Shown: positions 1-10,743 of the stretch, piece after piece
Layout: every line of letters starts with the position of its first letter
Position numbering within the stretch: the stretch's first letter is position 1
Assembly (NCBI GenBank): GCA_050084985.1
Contig: JBITNC010000001.1
Location: 137,640,001 to 137,704,000, forward strand
DNA from: Nageia nagi
Taxonomy: Eukaryota > Pinophyta
Direction: 5' to 3'
Length of the DNA: 64,000 nucleotides
Made by a program: the position numbers and the translations under genes
The notes under the pieces: model-generated
Database searches by the model: none
Seen by the model: only the letters and a program-made list of their open reading frames with translations
Told to the model about the DNA's origin: nothing

Positions 1-229
1 CATGAGTAAACTATCCAATTTAATAGTCAAGAGGAAAGAGAAAAATAGCATAATGATGACTTAGTCATTATGCAGCTTAGTGGTACTGTCATTATTACCA
101 TCCTAATATGATATGATGCATATGAATTCACTCAATTAAATGAGTGGTAGGTGAGATATTTTATCATCACAAATATTTTTTTCCAATTGTCATAATTATT
201 ATATTTTGAATATATCAAATCATATGCAT

Positions 230-237
230 TATAAATA
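230..237 (+). promoter_or_regulatory. TATA-like box of unknown pseudogene copy 1
   Basis: The string tataaata lies 64 bp upstream of the ATG at 301. Copy 2 of the same pseudogene has a similar box (tataaatt, 1031) 81 bp before its ATG. The shared arrangement supports a retained promoter. The role is inferred from position only. Confidence 0.4.
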
Positions 238-300
238 GCTGTAAATGACCCTCGCTTATCATTTGACACTTTACATTTATGATTTGAACTATTATCCATC

Positions 301-864
301 ATGGATGTGTCTCAGTTTCATGCCCTACCAAATGATCTCTAGGATAACATAGTACACTGTAGCATTCATGCAATTTTAGAAAATCATGCTTTTATTACAT
401 ATAAGGTTTTATTGCAACAGCGATTAGTATTTTTGCAATTATACTTAGATGATTATTATGGTATTTGCATGATTTTGCATCTTAATCATGAGGATCATGT
501 TCACCAATTATTTCATTTGCTCAATTGACCTGATTGGACATGGTGTATAATGGTTTATACCCCTTTTAATTGCTATCTATTATAATTTGTAGGCTACATT
601 ATATCACCATACCTACATCCACAAGAATATTTTGAACCACTCAATATAGCATGGGTTGTTTATCATCATGGGCTTCAATGGTCATCAACGTACTCTTTTT
701 GTGTTGCTTGGTGATGTGGACATCATATTTTATATCATCAATTTTAATTTTTTTATCCCTTTTCACCTCTTTCATATCAATATCTTTTATAATTGGACAC
801 ATTCGACTCTAGCATATCTAAAGATGATGCTATTTCTTCAAATTCTAGTGACGATGTACTAGGA
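301..864 (+). pseudogene. Unknown small gene, tandem copy 1, with in-frame stops
   Basis: From the ATG at 301 one frame runs about 188 codons to a TAG at 862-864 and is broken by several in-frame TAG, TGA and TAA codons. Most broken positions look like former Trp codons. It opens with MDVSQFHALPNDL, weakly like the start of an F-box, but I cannot confirm that. Mid-protein it has an aromatic block followed by SPYLHPQEYFEPLNIAWVVY, and it ends in a Ser/Asp-rich tail. Copy 2 at 1119 shares the opening (MD, F, L, DL), the TW..I..Y..TPF block, LHPQE, the W/L-x-x-STY block and the acidic tail. Agreement across the whole length with indels shows a real ancestral coding gene. The family is not recognised. 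Confidence 0.6.
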
Positions 865-1030
865 TAGTATTAATCAAGCTGTAAGTGCCACCCACTTGGG
901 CTTGTCAATGGGAATCTTTTATAATGTTATAATAAAATAAAGGATAAGGTCACATTGGTTATTATGCTTGTATGGTTGATCCAGTTGAATGTTCCCATTT
1001 ATGATTGATGATCTAGCTAATTTGTAATTC

Positions 1031-1038
1031 TATAAATT
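1031..1038 (+). promoter_or_regulatory. TATA-like box of unknown pseudogene copy 2
   Basis: The string tataaatt lies 81 bp before the ATG at 1119. Both tandem copies also share the ATG context tcatcATGGAt or ccatcATGGAt. Inferred from comparison of the copies. Confidence 0.35.
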
Positions 1039-1118
1039 CATTGTATTCTAGTTGATCATCATCATTTTCACTTATGTATGAAACCTTTAGAGAGAGTTGA
1101 CTCACTTTGTCATTCATC

Positions 1119-1802
1119 ATGGATATGAACATTTTCCAAGGTCTTCATGTTGATCTTCCTTAAGAAGTTTTTTATCAATGCATTCAAGGTTAAGTCTTAC
1201 AACATGCTTGCACTGCACTGTAGACTACTACGTGATAAAACTTGGTTCGCATACAAGGTGATCAAAGTCTCCATCGATGGGCCATCTGCTTTATCCATCA
1301 TTTCAAGAATGCCAAGTAGTTATGCCTCATACTCACTCTTATCTATCATCCAAACTAGACATGGAAGATCATCCTTTATTATTCATGGACACCTTTTATC
1401 TTTCATTTTTTGCACTATGCAAGTCCTGTAAGGCTTCATCCTCAAGAGGACTATCACCCTTATACTGTAGCATTTATAGTATGATGATGAGATCTTCATT
1501 AGAAGTCCACTTATGTGTCATGACTAATGTGATAAGGGGATAAATGGGTGTACTACCCATTTTTCAACATCAAATGTCATTTTTTCCTAATTACTCATGA
1601 TGCATTATTCCATATACCTAATTCTCCTATCACAGATCTTGAGAGTCCTAACTCTAACTCTTTCGATCATGATTCTACTTAGTTTGGATATCCACTTGGC
1701 AATATGAGTGGAACTTTTCAAAAATATTATTTTTATTTCTATCTTGTATTAAATCATTCATTGGATAAAGTTTCAAGTTCTCAAGATAAGCCACAAATAT
1801 AA
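1119..1802 (+). pseudogene. Unknown small gene, tandem copy 2, with in-frame stops
   Basis: A single frame from the ATG at 1119 to the TAA at 1800-1802 gives about 228 codons with more than ten internal stops but no needed frameshift. Landmarks shared with copy 1 (301-864), in the same order, are the MD..F..L..DL opening, WAICFIHHF against YGICMILHL, the TW-I-x-Y-TPF block, RLHPQEDYHPYTVAFIV, KSTYVS, YYPF, and a Ser/Asp-rich tail (TDLESPNSNSFDHDST). The copies lie 818 bp apart in the same orientation, so this looks like an old tandem gene duplication rather than a retrotransposon ORF. Function unknown. Short open pieces in other frames of this stretch are not supported. Confidence 0.6.
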
Positions 1803-2569
1803 TAATTTTAATTTAAAGACATCGTAAATAATGATGCACATAAAATAGAATAATGCTAGTAAATAAATATGAGAAAACCCTCATGCTTATAGAATAAATC
1901 ACCATAGAATAGCATAAAAAAGAACACCATTGAATATAGAGTGACATTGTTGAGGTTTCTTATCTTGTCTAAAAATTAGGCCTTCACCTAGATGCCCACA
2001 CAAGAGGAGCCCACATCTTACCAATCCTCAACTAGTTCCCCTTGGATAGCAATATACTCTCACAAGAAGATGTATGAGCTATTTTTCAAGGTCTTTATAT
2101 TTATTGGATCGATCAAATTATTAATCTTGATTAGGTTTCAAGTTGTTCTTCTAGGTTATCAGGATAATCCTTGCATGGATGTGCAGATATATGGTATCAC
2201 TACACACATACCTATCCACCTATTAGAGTTAAATCCAAACCAATAGAGGACTTAGGGTTAATTAAATAGTATTAAATTTTTACCAATTAGATTATCAAAC
2301 TTAAAGGCTCCAGTTCACTTATCCTCACCTCATGGCTTTCCAAACAAGTCATGTTGTAGAATATATATACGGATGTGTTCATTTTAGGGGGTTGCTCATT
2401 TCAATATTTGCATAAGCAAATAAAGCAAAATTCAAAATATAAAATATCATCTATTAAATAACTCAAAACCTAAGTGTACAATGGGTTTTGTTTATTAACC
2501 CCTAAAGGACATCTTTACATCAATTCTTATTTTGCATAAGAGCATACATCAATCCCATAAGTATAAGTA

Positions 2570-3010
2570 TGCATCATTAACTTAAAAAAGCATGCATCAA
2601 TTTAAAAATTAAGCATGCATTATTTCTTCATAAGAACTAAACTTTAAGAGGCATAATCATGCATTTTTAAATCATAATCTTAACTTAAAAAATTAGTACT
2701 TAAGCATGAATTTATTAACTTTAACAAATAAGTACTAAGCATGCATAATTTTTTTTAAGTATTTATCTTAAAAATTAAGTACTAAGCATGCACTAAGCAT
2801 AAGTACTAATCTTTAACAATGCATTACTGTAACTTAAAAGTATGCATTTAAGTAAGTTAAAAAAATGCTCTTTTTAACTTTTAACAAGTTTGAAGTAATG
2901 AAATACTTCTTTTATCTTAACAAAGTGAAGTATTAAGCATGCACTTATTAGCTTTAAAAATAAATTCTAAGCATGTCTTAATAACTTCAAAAAAAAACTT
3001 AAAAAATTAA
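2570..3010 (-). repeat. Degenerate tandem array in family A leader
   Basis: Irregular repeats of TTAAGTACTAAGCATGCAT-like words (aagcatgcat, cataagtac, aagtactaagcatgc) alternate with A/T runs. The same type of array, better preserved, occurs in the right copy at 59445-59705 at the corresponding leader position, so it belongs to the element family and is not random low complexity. Confidence 0.6.
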
Positions 3011-3713
3011 GTCAAAATACTCACATCTTGCCCCTTTTGACCTAAAAACACAAGAGCCCTTAAAAATAATTAGGCATGAAAAATGAGTGCAGTAGTGGAA
3101 AACAATTGAGGGCAGTAGGTAGGAATCCCTTAAAAAATATGCGATGGCAAAACAAAATAAAAAAAGGAGTCAATGAGAAAAGAAATGGCACCACATAAGG
3201 AGAATCCCAAAATAAAATTCATAGGGTTTGGTGGCACATGTAAGGAAAATTACAAAAATGCATAGCATGTGTGCTATTCTAGTTTGGTCATGTTGGATAA
3301 AGGAAATGAAAAAAAATGAAGTCAAAGATCACCAGAGGGTCCTTTTACCAGTTAGGTGATGTGGTTAGGTAGGGATATATTGAAAAAAAAAGGCATGAGC
3401 AAGTAGCTATGAAAAAAATTACAATGGGAAAAGAAGGAACAAATCAAATGTGTGCAAAGAAATAAAGGCAAGGCATGCTTACTCGATCCTCATAAGCTAT
3501 GATGGTCCTAGGCCTGAAGAGGTTGCGAGTTAGAAAGGAGTCAAAGTAAGAGTGAGGGGAATGGGTGGCAAGGGATAAATATGAGGAGGTGCATCGGTGC
3601 CATTCTCTTGTGCCAAGGAAGGAGCCCTGGTTGAAAGGTAAAGAAACAACAATCATTAGGCTTACAACTCCCTCCAAATCTCCCTCTTTTATGTTTTTCA
3701 AGTTCCTTTGCAT

Positions 3714-4012
3714 TGCATAGCTTGGGATCGATCATAGTTCCAATAGAGCATAGATTAAACATGCTATGGGAGATCATAATGTTGCAGGTGGGAATTGAAA
3801 CTAGCATCTCTCATAATGATTGGGTGGTGATCTCTACTAATGATGGCATGAAAATATTCATGGAAGAGAATGCAAAGGAAGATCTCAAAGTGGAGTTCTA
3901 CAAAGAAGTTGAGTATTGGATAGATGCATTACATAGCTTGGGATTGATCATAGTTCCAATCAAGCATAAATTAAACATGCTATAGGAGATCATAACATTG
4001 TAGGTGGGAAAA
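3714..4012 (+). repeat. Duplicated gamma-tubulin 5' UTR and start
   Basis: A unit of about 80 bp beginning agcttgggatc/tgatcatag and running past an ATG into codons for EII-L-x-VG occurs twice. The ATGs are at 3761 and 3977, 216 bp apart. Only the second copy continues into gamma-tubulin. The first runs into about 60 unrelated open codons, joining the copies in an apparently open frame (3713-3985). It looks like a local tandem duplication with the 5' untranslated region included. Confidence 0.7.
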
Positions 4013-4320
4013 TGTGGGAACCAAATCAGCATGGAGTTCTAGAAGCAATGGTGCCTTAAGCATGGCATCAATAAAGATGGCATGCTTGAAGATTTTGCCA
4101 CACAGGGAGGTGATAGGAAGGATGCTTTCTTTTATCAAGTAGATGATGAGCACTACATTCCTTGAGCTCTTTTAATAGGCTTGGATTTGAGAGTTATCAA
4201 TGGCATTCAAAATAGTGAATATCAAAATCTCTATAATCATGAAAAATATATTTGTAGCTGATCATGGAGGAGAAGCAGGAAATAATGGGGTGAGTGGATA
4301 TCACCAAAGAGGTGTTGAGG
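3977..4320 (+). pseudogene. Gamma-tubulin N-terminal fragment (captured gene piece)
   Basis: From the ATG at 3977 the frame reads M-x-x-EIITL-x-VGKCGNQISMEF, then [32 protein letters not shown] and NLYNHEK. After a one-base frameshift near 4230 it reads VADHGGEAGNN and SGYHQRGVE. This is the N-terminal GTPase part of gamma-tubulin, the microtubule-nucleating tubulin, in family order and with family spacing. It covers roughly the first 110 residues of a protein of about 470. Internal stops (for example at the positions before VGKCGN and after MEF) and the frameshift make it dead. It starts exactly at the gene's start codon, carries its 5' flank, and lies inside the family A leader, antisense to that element. 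No intron is visible within the matched part. The somewhat less AT-rich stretch at 3440-3713 upstream may be captured promoter or 5' UTR. Confidence 0.88.
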
Positions 4321-5011
4321 GTTGACTGAGGAAAGGTTACTACTACTAAAAAACAAATTACAGGCCCAACCATTTTCACATCCAAAAAGCTTGAATCAAC
4401 ATAATACAAGCCTTATGTAGATTTTGTAAAGATTAAAAAAAATGTTATAAATTTTTACAGATGTGAACCCTCACCTCCTCATTGGAAAAAAATCTTATTT
4501 GTCATAATAATCAACTCAATAAAATTTTTCATATGGTTTTGAAGAAAAAAATGGAGTATATATATTTTACTCAACTATAATATAAAAACAAAATATGCAA
4601 AATATGGTGATATAATGGGTAATTTTAATATTACTATTTTTTACTCATAATAAGACATTTTAGTGAGAAAGAAATAATATAACAAAATATATTGCTATAA
4701 AATATTTGCATGTAAATTTGAAGGCAAAAAAATATAGATAGATATTTTTTCTACTCAACTTTTGATAATAAAAGCCTTCAAAAATAATGAAATATATGCA
4801 AAACATTATAGCAATATGATAGGAAACTAACAATAATACATGTTAGTATGCAACAAATAATATATTGCTATGTTAAGTAAATCAAAATTGAGAGAAGTAA
4901 TATTATACCTTGAATCACTTTTACCTCTCAATAGAGTTAAGGATAAAGAATGAGAACCTTCAAGATGAAGATAGAGAGCCTCAACTCCAAGGATGTGAAG
5001 AGGGGCCTTCA

Positions 5012-5030
5012 AGTTGTTTTGATACCAATT
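5012..5030 (-). other. Primer binding site, family A left copy
   Basis: On the minus strand the bases after the LTR end read AATTGGTATCAAAACAAC. This matches the plant initiator-Met tRNA primer type (TGGTATCAGAGC) with two changes. It gives the element's orientation. Confidence 0.7.
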
Positions 5031-5505
5031 TGAAGGAATTAACATGGATAAGATAATTTCTAAACTAACAAGATCACATGAAAGCCCATAATTACATTCA
5101 ACAAATACACAAAGCAATCTCACAACATAATATATAAAGTGGTTCCTCTAACTAGGAGTACATCCACTAACTAGATCTTTACTTCTCTCACAAATACAAC
5201 TCTCTTACAATTCTCCTAATCTCAACTCCTACACTTCTATCCTATAGCATAACCTTACTTCAAAATTGATATGTTAATACAAAGAGGGAGCCTTCTATTT
5301 ATAGGCTAAAATCCCTATTTGGATGACCCAAACATGACATGCACACCTTTGACCCAAGGGCATGCTCATGACTTGGAGTGTAGGACAAGTTACATTATTA
5401 TATTCACTAAAATACTTAAAGTATCAAATAATACCCTTAAGTATTAATGAATTTACATAGAAGATTTAACATAACTTTTACAATAATTCATTAGACATTC
5501 CAACA
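5031..5505 (-). repeat. LTR of family A, left copy
   Basis: On the minus strand it starts TGTTGGAATGTCTAATG and ends CCTTCA, 475 bp. It aligns to the 479-bp LTR at 57453-57931 over its length, for example CTTGTCCTACACTCCA, GAGCATGCCC and the 3' part before the primer site. This is the 5' LTR of the minus-strand element. Its outer edge at 5505 touches family B LTR sequence. Confidence 0.75.
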
Positions 5506-5828
5506 CTTAGGGAGTACATTTACTTTGAACTATCATTTTATTATTTTCTTAGAAGACAACTCTCCTACAAATTCTCAAAATAAGCATTACCATGCTTGAT
5601 CAAGTTTGATCAAGTTACATAATGAGAGGAGTACCTCTCTATGTATAATAACTAACCTACTTTTTAAACTTTTTTGTACCCAAGGGTAAGGTTAAAGGTA
5701 TTTCTATATTTATTCCTCTTTCTATATTTATTCTCTTAATGCTTTAAGGGATCTAAAGATACTTTAAGCATTAAGTGAATTTATATTAAAGAGAAATATT
5801 ATATAATATTGCATTACAATTTCTAACA
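5506..5828 (-). repeat. 3' LTR of family B, truncated by family A
   Basis: It matches 9770-10102, sharing ttgatcaagtttgatcaag, gggtaaggt, taaagagaaatatta and attacaatttc. The minus-strand start is TGTTAGAAATTG at 5828. About 150 bp of its outer end is missing, exactly where the family A LTR begins. Confidence 0.75.
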
Positions 5829-5840
5829 CTCCCCTTTAAT
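5829..5840 (-). other. Polypurine tract, family B
   Basis: The minus strand reads ATTAAAGGGGAG directly before the 3' LTR start TGTTAGAA. Position and composition are standard for second-strand priming. Confidence 0.7.
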
Positions 5841-6588
5841 GTAAAATTGGGTAAAGAGTCAAAAAGACAAAAAAGAGAAAGTAAGAGAGAGTTCTTCTCC
5901 AAGAGATACAAGTGGAGATGAGAACTTTTTTACATCTTTGAGAAAGTAATAAAATATAGATAGTTCTACAATAGCTCAACTACCTAACTATTTTAATAAA
6001 TGGTTTTACAATACAATCAATAACCAAAAAATGGTTTCTTTGTACAAGATTAGTCATTCAACAACATGTTTACATGAAGAGCCTTCATGAGTATGCATAC
6101 CTAAAGTAACCTTCAATTTCAAAAAGAACCTGTAAGCTACAAGCAATTTAAAAAATAAGATCAACTAGATACATCATATATACACATATAAGATAGATAT
6201 CATCTATAAATTGATCAAATAGACCAAATCATCATATATGCACAATCAACCAAGTGATATTAATGCATTCTCAACTAATGATATAAAAAATATCATCAAT
6301 CTTTATTAAAAAATTTGATTTTTTATTTTTATGTTTATTTGTTTTAGATCATTATTTTGTATTTGTTGAAGGTATATGAAAGTGTTATCATAACATAATA
6401 TTTTATAATTTAATTCTTTTGCTTGATGACAACTTCACAAAAAAATACTTATGTGACCATGTTAACTTAACCATGTCACAAATGATAAAAAAATAATAGA
6501 ACTAAACCATAAGTTTAGATTTTTAAGCCATAAATGCCAACTTGAACAAATACAAAGTTAATATTTTTTAAAGCACAAAGCACATACT

Positions 6589-6888
6589 AAATAAACTTGA
6601 CTTTACCAAGAGTGAGTCAAGGTGCCACAATAAATAAACTTGACTTTACCAGGAATGAGTTAAGATGCCATAATAAGTAAACTTGACTTTACCAAGAGAG
6701 AGTTAAGATGCCACAATAAGTAAACTTAACTTTACCAAGAGTGAGTCAAGATGTCACAATAAGTAAACTTAACTTTAACAAGAGTGAGTTAAGATGCCAC
6801 AATAAGTAAACTTAACTTTACTAAGAGTGAGTCAAGATGCCACAATAAGTAAACTTGACTTTACCAAGAGTGAGTTAAGATGTCATTT
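6589..6888. repeat. 43-bp tandem array, about 7 copies
   Basis: The unit is aataagtaaacttgacttta followed by ccaagagtgagttaagatgc and cac. About seven copies run head to tail, differing mainly by C/T and G/A changes. It sits in the 3' half of the family B interior. No open frame or known motif is visible. Confidence 0.85.
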
Positions 6889-8659
6889 TAACCATGCTAC
6901 TTATTAAGATGTATATGATGAAAAAAGATAGCATTCATCTAACAAGGATGCAATTTTCTATAAAATATTGTAATATCGAGAAAGATAAACCTTTTTAACC
7001 ACTTCAACATTCAATAATCATGAAGAAGGTCAAACCTTTTTAACCACTTAAAGAATGTAGTTATGGAGAAGGGAAAGCCTTTTAACCACTCCATACACTA
7101 CAAGAAGCAATGTAGCAAACAATCTATCATCATAGATCTGACTTCCCAATATGGAAGTATGGCAAATAGTTCCTTATAAGTCATCATGAAGATGCCAAGC
7201 TAATACTTATAGTCACAACCCTCCTACAGATGAAGTAAGCATTACTTCACTCCTTAAGGATAAATTTATCAACAAAGCCTTGTTTTTATGGATAATAAAC
7301 ACAAAATTCCATAAAAAAATTTTCTTCTTGATAAAAATATGCTTGGATTTTATATTTGTTAGCAATGTGGCACAATCCATCAACATGGATATTCTTCCAA
7401 AACATGGAAGCAAATAAAATATAGCATTTTCCATCAACAAGGATATTCTTTCAAAACATGGAAGTAAACTTAGATTTGATACTCCTCTTAAGAGTAACAC
7501 CATAAAAAAATTGAAGCATATTAAAAAACTCTACACATTTAGAGAAGAATGTACATTTTTCAAAAGTACTTGTACACTTTCTTTCCAAAGCAAGATTAAT
7601 ATTGCATTATCAATAAAACTTGTGAAAAAAGTTTAAAAACTTTTCACTCCAACAAGTATATTAATCAAAGTACATAAGCAAAAAAAATTTAAAGATTAAT
7701 GCACAACAATTCCAATGTTGAGTAAGTTTACAAACTTTATTCCAACAAGAATGTGTGTACACAAAAAAAAATTTCATCCAACTAGAATAAAAATAATATG
7801 CATAATTAATGAGGATAGTAATGTTTGAAGAAAGCTTATACAAACTTTTACTTCAAATGATGTGTATAACATTATTATTTTGGAAGTTCGAAAATTTCCA
7901 TATTAACCATTGATATAACAAATGCCAATTCATAGTTCAATGCACATAATAAATCTTCATGCAATATAAATTAATCTTAATTTGCAACCAAAGGATAGTG
8001 CTTAAAAATTAGACAAATTTTTATAATGCACATCCACAAGTTTCCATTTTAACATTGTGCAAATTTAATTATCAATATATTGGATATTATTAATTAATGT
8101 TATCAATTAAATTTATTTTATATGTCCAATGTTAAAAGAAATTGCAATACTTGCAAAAAATGGATGCATAATAATGGTTGCAACTAATTGCTTTGTAAAT
8201 TAAATTTGATCATTTTCTTTAAAAAAATACCAAATAAGGCATATGATTTGCAAATTACCATAGTAATTTACTTAACTTTAAAAAGCTATCAAAGACTTTA
8301 ATTAAAGTTTTGATACTTACAAATTACTGTATTTGCAACATAATTTAAAAAGCTTTTTAAAGCTATCAAAATAGATCAAAATTAAAAATTTTCATATAGG
8401 ACACTCACTATAAAAAATGCATGCCCATACCACATATACTATTTTTTAAAAGTGCATTTTTTAAAAATGAGACACCCTTCTTTTTTTAAAAAAAAGATGA
8501 ATTCTCTCAAACTAAAAATTAACCCTTTTTTATGAACAAAATTTATTTATTAGAAAATTTGTTTTTTAAAATTAAAAAATACCCCTTTTTTATAAATAAA
8601 AATCTATTTTTTTTTAAATTAGAATTTAAAAAAATAATTAAAGACATTAGGTGCTATCA
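6889..8659. other. Interior of family B, no gene seen
   Basis: A/T-rich sequence with homopolymer runs, most marked at 8390-8640. Short open stretches (for example minus strand 7213-7503) show no family resemblance and have composition like their surroundings. Nothing further could be recognised. Confidence 0.5.
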
Positions 8660-8990
8660 TTAGCAGGCTGAGTGTGCCCCATGAAAGGGCTACTGGCTAC
8701 AGGCTGAGCATGCCTCCCTCAAGAGGAGGCCATTGGTTGCAAGCCATGCCACCTCCAAAGAGGGGCCATCAACCATATCCATGCGTGCCACCTCAATAGA
8801 GGGGCTGTCAAACTATGCTGCATGCACCTCCTCCAAAGAGGGGCCACCGACCAGAGCCATGCACTCCACCTCCAAAGAGAGGCCATCAACCTATGTTGCA
8901 TGCACCACCTCCAAAGAGGGGCCATCGGCCAGAGCCATGCACACCACCTCAAAAGAGGGGCCACAGCCTATGCCGAGGTGCCACCTGCCC
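8660..8990. repeat. GC-rich 39-bp minisatellite in family B leader
   Basis: About eight units of 39 bp share the core cctccaaagaggggccat, followed by a variable half ending catgca. Because 39 is a multiple of three, several frames stay open on both strands (PPPKRG-type repeats on plus), but there is no sign of a gene. In element orientation it lies 0.6-1 kb after the primer site, between poly-A/T stretches, and it is far more GC-rich than anything around it. Confidence 0.85.
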
Positions 8991-9611
8991 CATTGGAGGG
9001 GGTTGCCTCCCAAGGCCAAGGTAAAATAGTTTTTTTTTTTTAAATTGCATATAAAAAACTAAATTAAAAAAAAAAACATTGAAATTGTTAAATCTATAAA
9101 AATAAATTACAGAATTTTTTTATTTATTTATGTAAGCTTTTGTAGTTTTTATTTTTTTTTATAAAAATTACAAGTTTTTTTTTTTTTTAAATTGCAAAAA
9201 GATAACTACTTTACAAAAATCATTCATTTGATTTTTGAAGACTTGTAATAAGAAGATCTTAGCATAGTGTAGGAAATCTAACAAAAGCTAGATTTTAATT
9301 ATGTAAAGAAATTTTAGATACACTAATTTTTCAAATCTTAAAATCTAACGATATACCATATGTTAGATCCAACTTCAAATATTACTAACATGTAATTAAG
9401 ATAAACATTTTACCTTAAACTTGAGTCCATTATCCTCAAAGTATAAAACATGTTAATATAGACATCAACTTTCAATTTCAAAAAAAAATTGAAATTGATT
9501 AATCAATGAAGTTTTAAATAAAATTGAAACAAGATTAGGGATAGGTATACCTTATATTTAAGGAGGGTTACCTCAAAATCACCAAGTAAAAATTTGAGGA
9601 GACCACAATAA

Positions 9612-9630
9612 GGAAAGCTTTGATACCACT
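9612..9630 (-). other. Primer binding site, family B
   Basis: The minus strand reads AGTGGTATCAAAGCTTTCC immediately after the LTR end CATCA. This is the initiator-Met type with TGGTATCAAAGC in place of TGGTATCAGAGC. Confidence 0.75.
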
Positions 9631-10102
9631 TGATGTAATTGAAGGATTCCATATAACCAAGATCTCCTTGGAGTTTCTTCAATAAGAATAATCTATTCAT
9701 CCATCTAGCAAAGGTAAGAAACAATCACATAAAAGATAACACATGATGTATAGTGGTTCTTCCATCTCTTGGGAGTCCATCCACTTTGAACCATCATTCT
9801 ATTACTTTCTTAGAAGATAACTTTTTTACAAATTCTCAAGATAAGTAGTATCATGCTTGATCAAGTTTGATCAAGTTACATAATGAAAAGAGTACCTTTC
9901 TATTTATAAGAACTAACCCACCCTTTAACCTTCCTTTTATCGAAGGGTAAGGTAAAGGTGTTTTTATATTTATTTCTCTTTCTATTTTTATTCCCTTAAT
10001 ACTTTAAGGTATCTAAAGATAATTTAAACATTAAATGAATTTACATTAAAGAGAAATATTACATAATAAATATTAGATAATATTACATTACAATTTCCAA
10101 TA
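9631..10102 (-). repeat. 5' LTR of family B (472 bp)
   Basis: The minus strand starts TATTGGAAATTG, a decayed TGTTGGAA or TGTTAGAA start, and ends ATTACATCA before the primer site. It is the full-length counterpart of 5506-5828. Confidence 0.75.
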
Positions 10103-10103
10103 T

Positions 10104-10735
10104 GAGATTCCTCTTGTGTGTGAGGAAGATGAAACTAGTTTCATGGAGGTAACCTTGGAAAAAAGTATTATTGATGTGAAGACAATGATGAAAATTGGAA
10201 ACTTGGATTATGTAAATCCAAATGATGAATGTAAAACCTTAGTAAGCTGTGATGTGTTAAGTGATGATATGTGTGAGGTTGCATATGTAATTAGTCAATG
10301 TTTGACTATCTATTGTTTAAAATTGTGTATAGAGGTATGTGAAAGTATTATGATATAATCATTTATGTGAGATGATAAATTGTAAATACTCATGTGGAGT
10401 ATTGTTTAGTGTTGATAATGTTAAAGAATGTCATAATGTAAAAGCATGGTTCAAAAACCATAAAGAAGATGAGAAAGAATGGTTGAAGACCAAAAATAAA
10501 GAATGTTTTGATGAAGGGGGAGCTAATATTCATCAAGAGGCACTCAATCATTTCCATGATGAAGAAGCTACATCAAAGATGAAGGAGATCCCACACAAGG
10601 AGTGGAAGGAGTGCCACCATAAGTTTTTTGTAATTTTTGATTTCTTATTGAAATATTAGAGGAAATGCAAGATAAACATTTTTATTCCAACTTGGTGATG
10701 CTTAATAACTCACAGATGAGTCCCTTAGCATCAAG
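10104..10735 (+). pseudogene. Unknown ORF remnant at 3' end of element C
   Basis: Two open pieces (10116-10358 and 10372-10659) encode a Cys-, Lys- and Glu-rich sequence, for example EEDETSFMEVTLEKS and then EGGANIHQEALNHFHDEEA. I recognise no domain. The stretch ends in a purine tract (aagggggag, 10734-10742) directly before an LTR start, so it is probably the 3' coding or untranslated end of an LTR element cut on its left by family B. It could also be non-coding. Confidence 0.35.
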
Positions 10736-10743
10736 GGGGAGTA

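Larger units (their letters stand above)
1935..5505 (-). mobile_element. Copia-type LTR element family A, left copy (LTR plus leader only)
   Basis: Read on the minus strand this begins with an LTR (5505 to 5031), an initiator-Met-like primer site, and a long non-coding leader. It matches the plus-strand copy at 57453-60350 in the LTR, the primer site, a tandem array of TTAAG/GCATGC-type units, and the last 0.5 kb before gag. Shared stretches there include the LTR-distal segments around ggcatccaggtgaaggccta and gagagccatgaggtgaggat. The gag and pol part is missing: homology stops near 1935. The middle of the leader (about 3440-4430) differs from the right copy and holds a captured gamma-tubulin piece. 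Its LTR start abuts family B sequence at 5506, so it appears nested in the family B 3' LTR. Confidence 0.7.
5506..10102 (-). mobile_element. Non-autonomous LTR element family B (LARD-like)
   Basis: It has two LTR copies in direct orientation (5506-5828 partial, 9631-10102), a primer site next to the right LTR (9612-9630) and a polypurine tract next to the left one (5829-5840), all consistent with minus orientation. The 3.8-kb interior has no recognisable gag or pol. It holds A/T-rich sequence, a 43-bp tandem array and a GC-rich 39-bp array. It is best described as a large retrotransposon derivative lacking its own proteins. Its LTR 3' part resembles that of family A, so the two may be related. 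Confidence 0.7.

Noticed and set aside
6589-6888. 43-bp array as a CRISPR array
   Set aside because: Units are contiguous without unique spacers, and the context is a plant retroelement.
8719-9043. Overlapping open frames on both strands as genes
   Set aside because: They exist only because the 39-bp unit is a multiple of three. Several frames are open equally and no start context or family match supports one.
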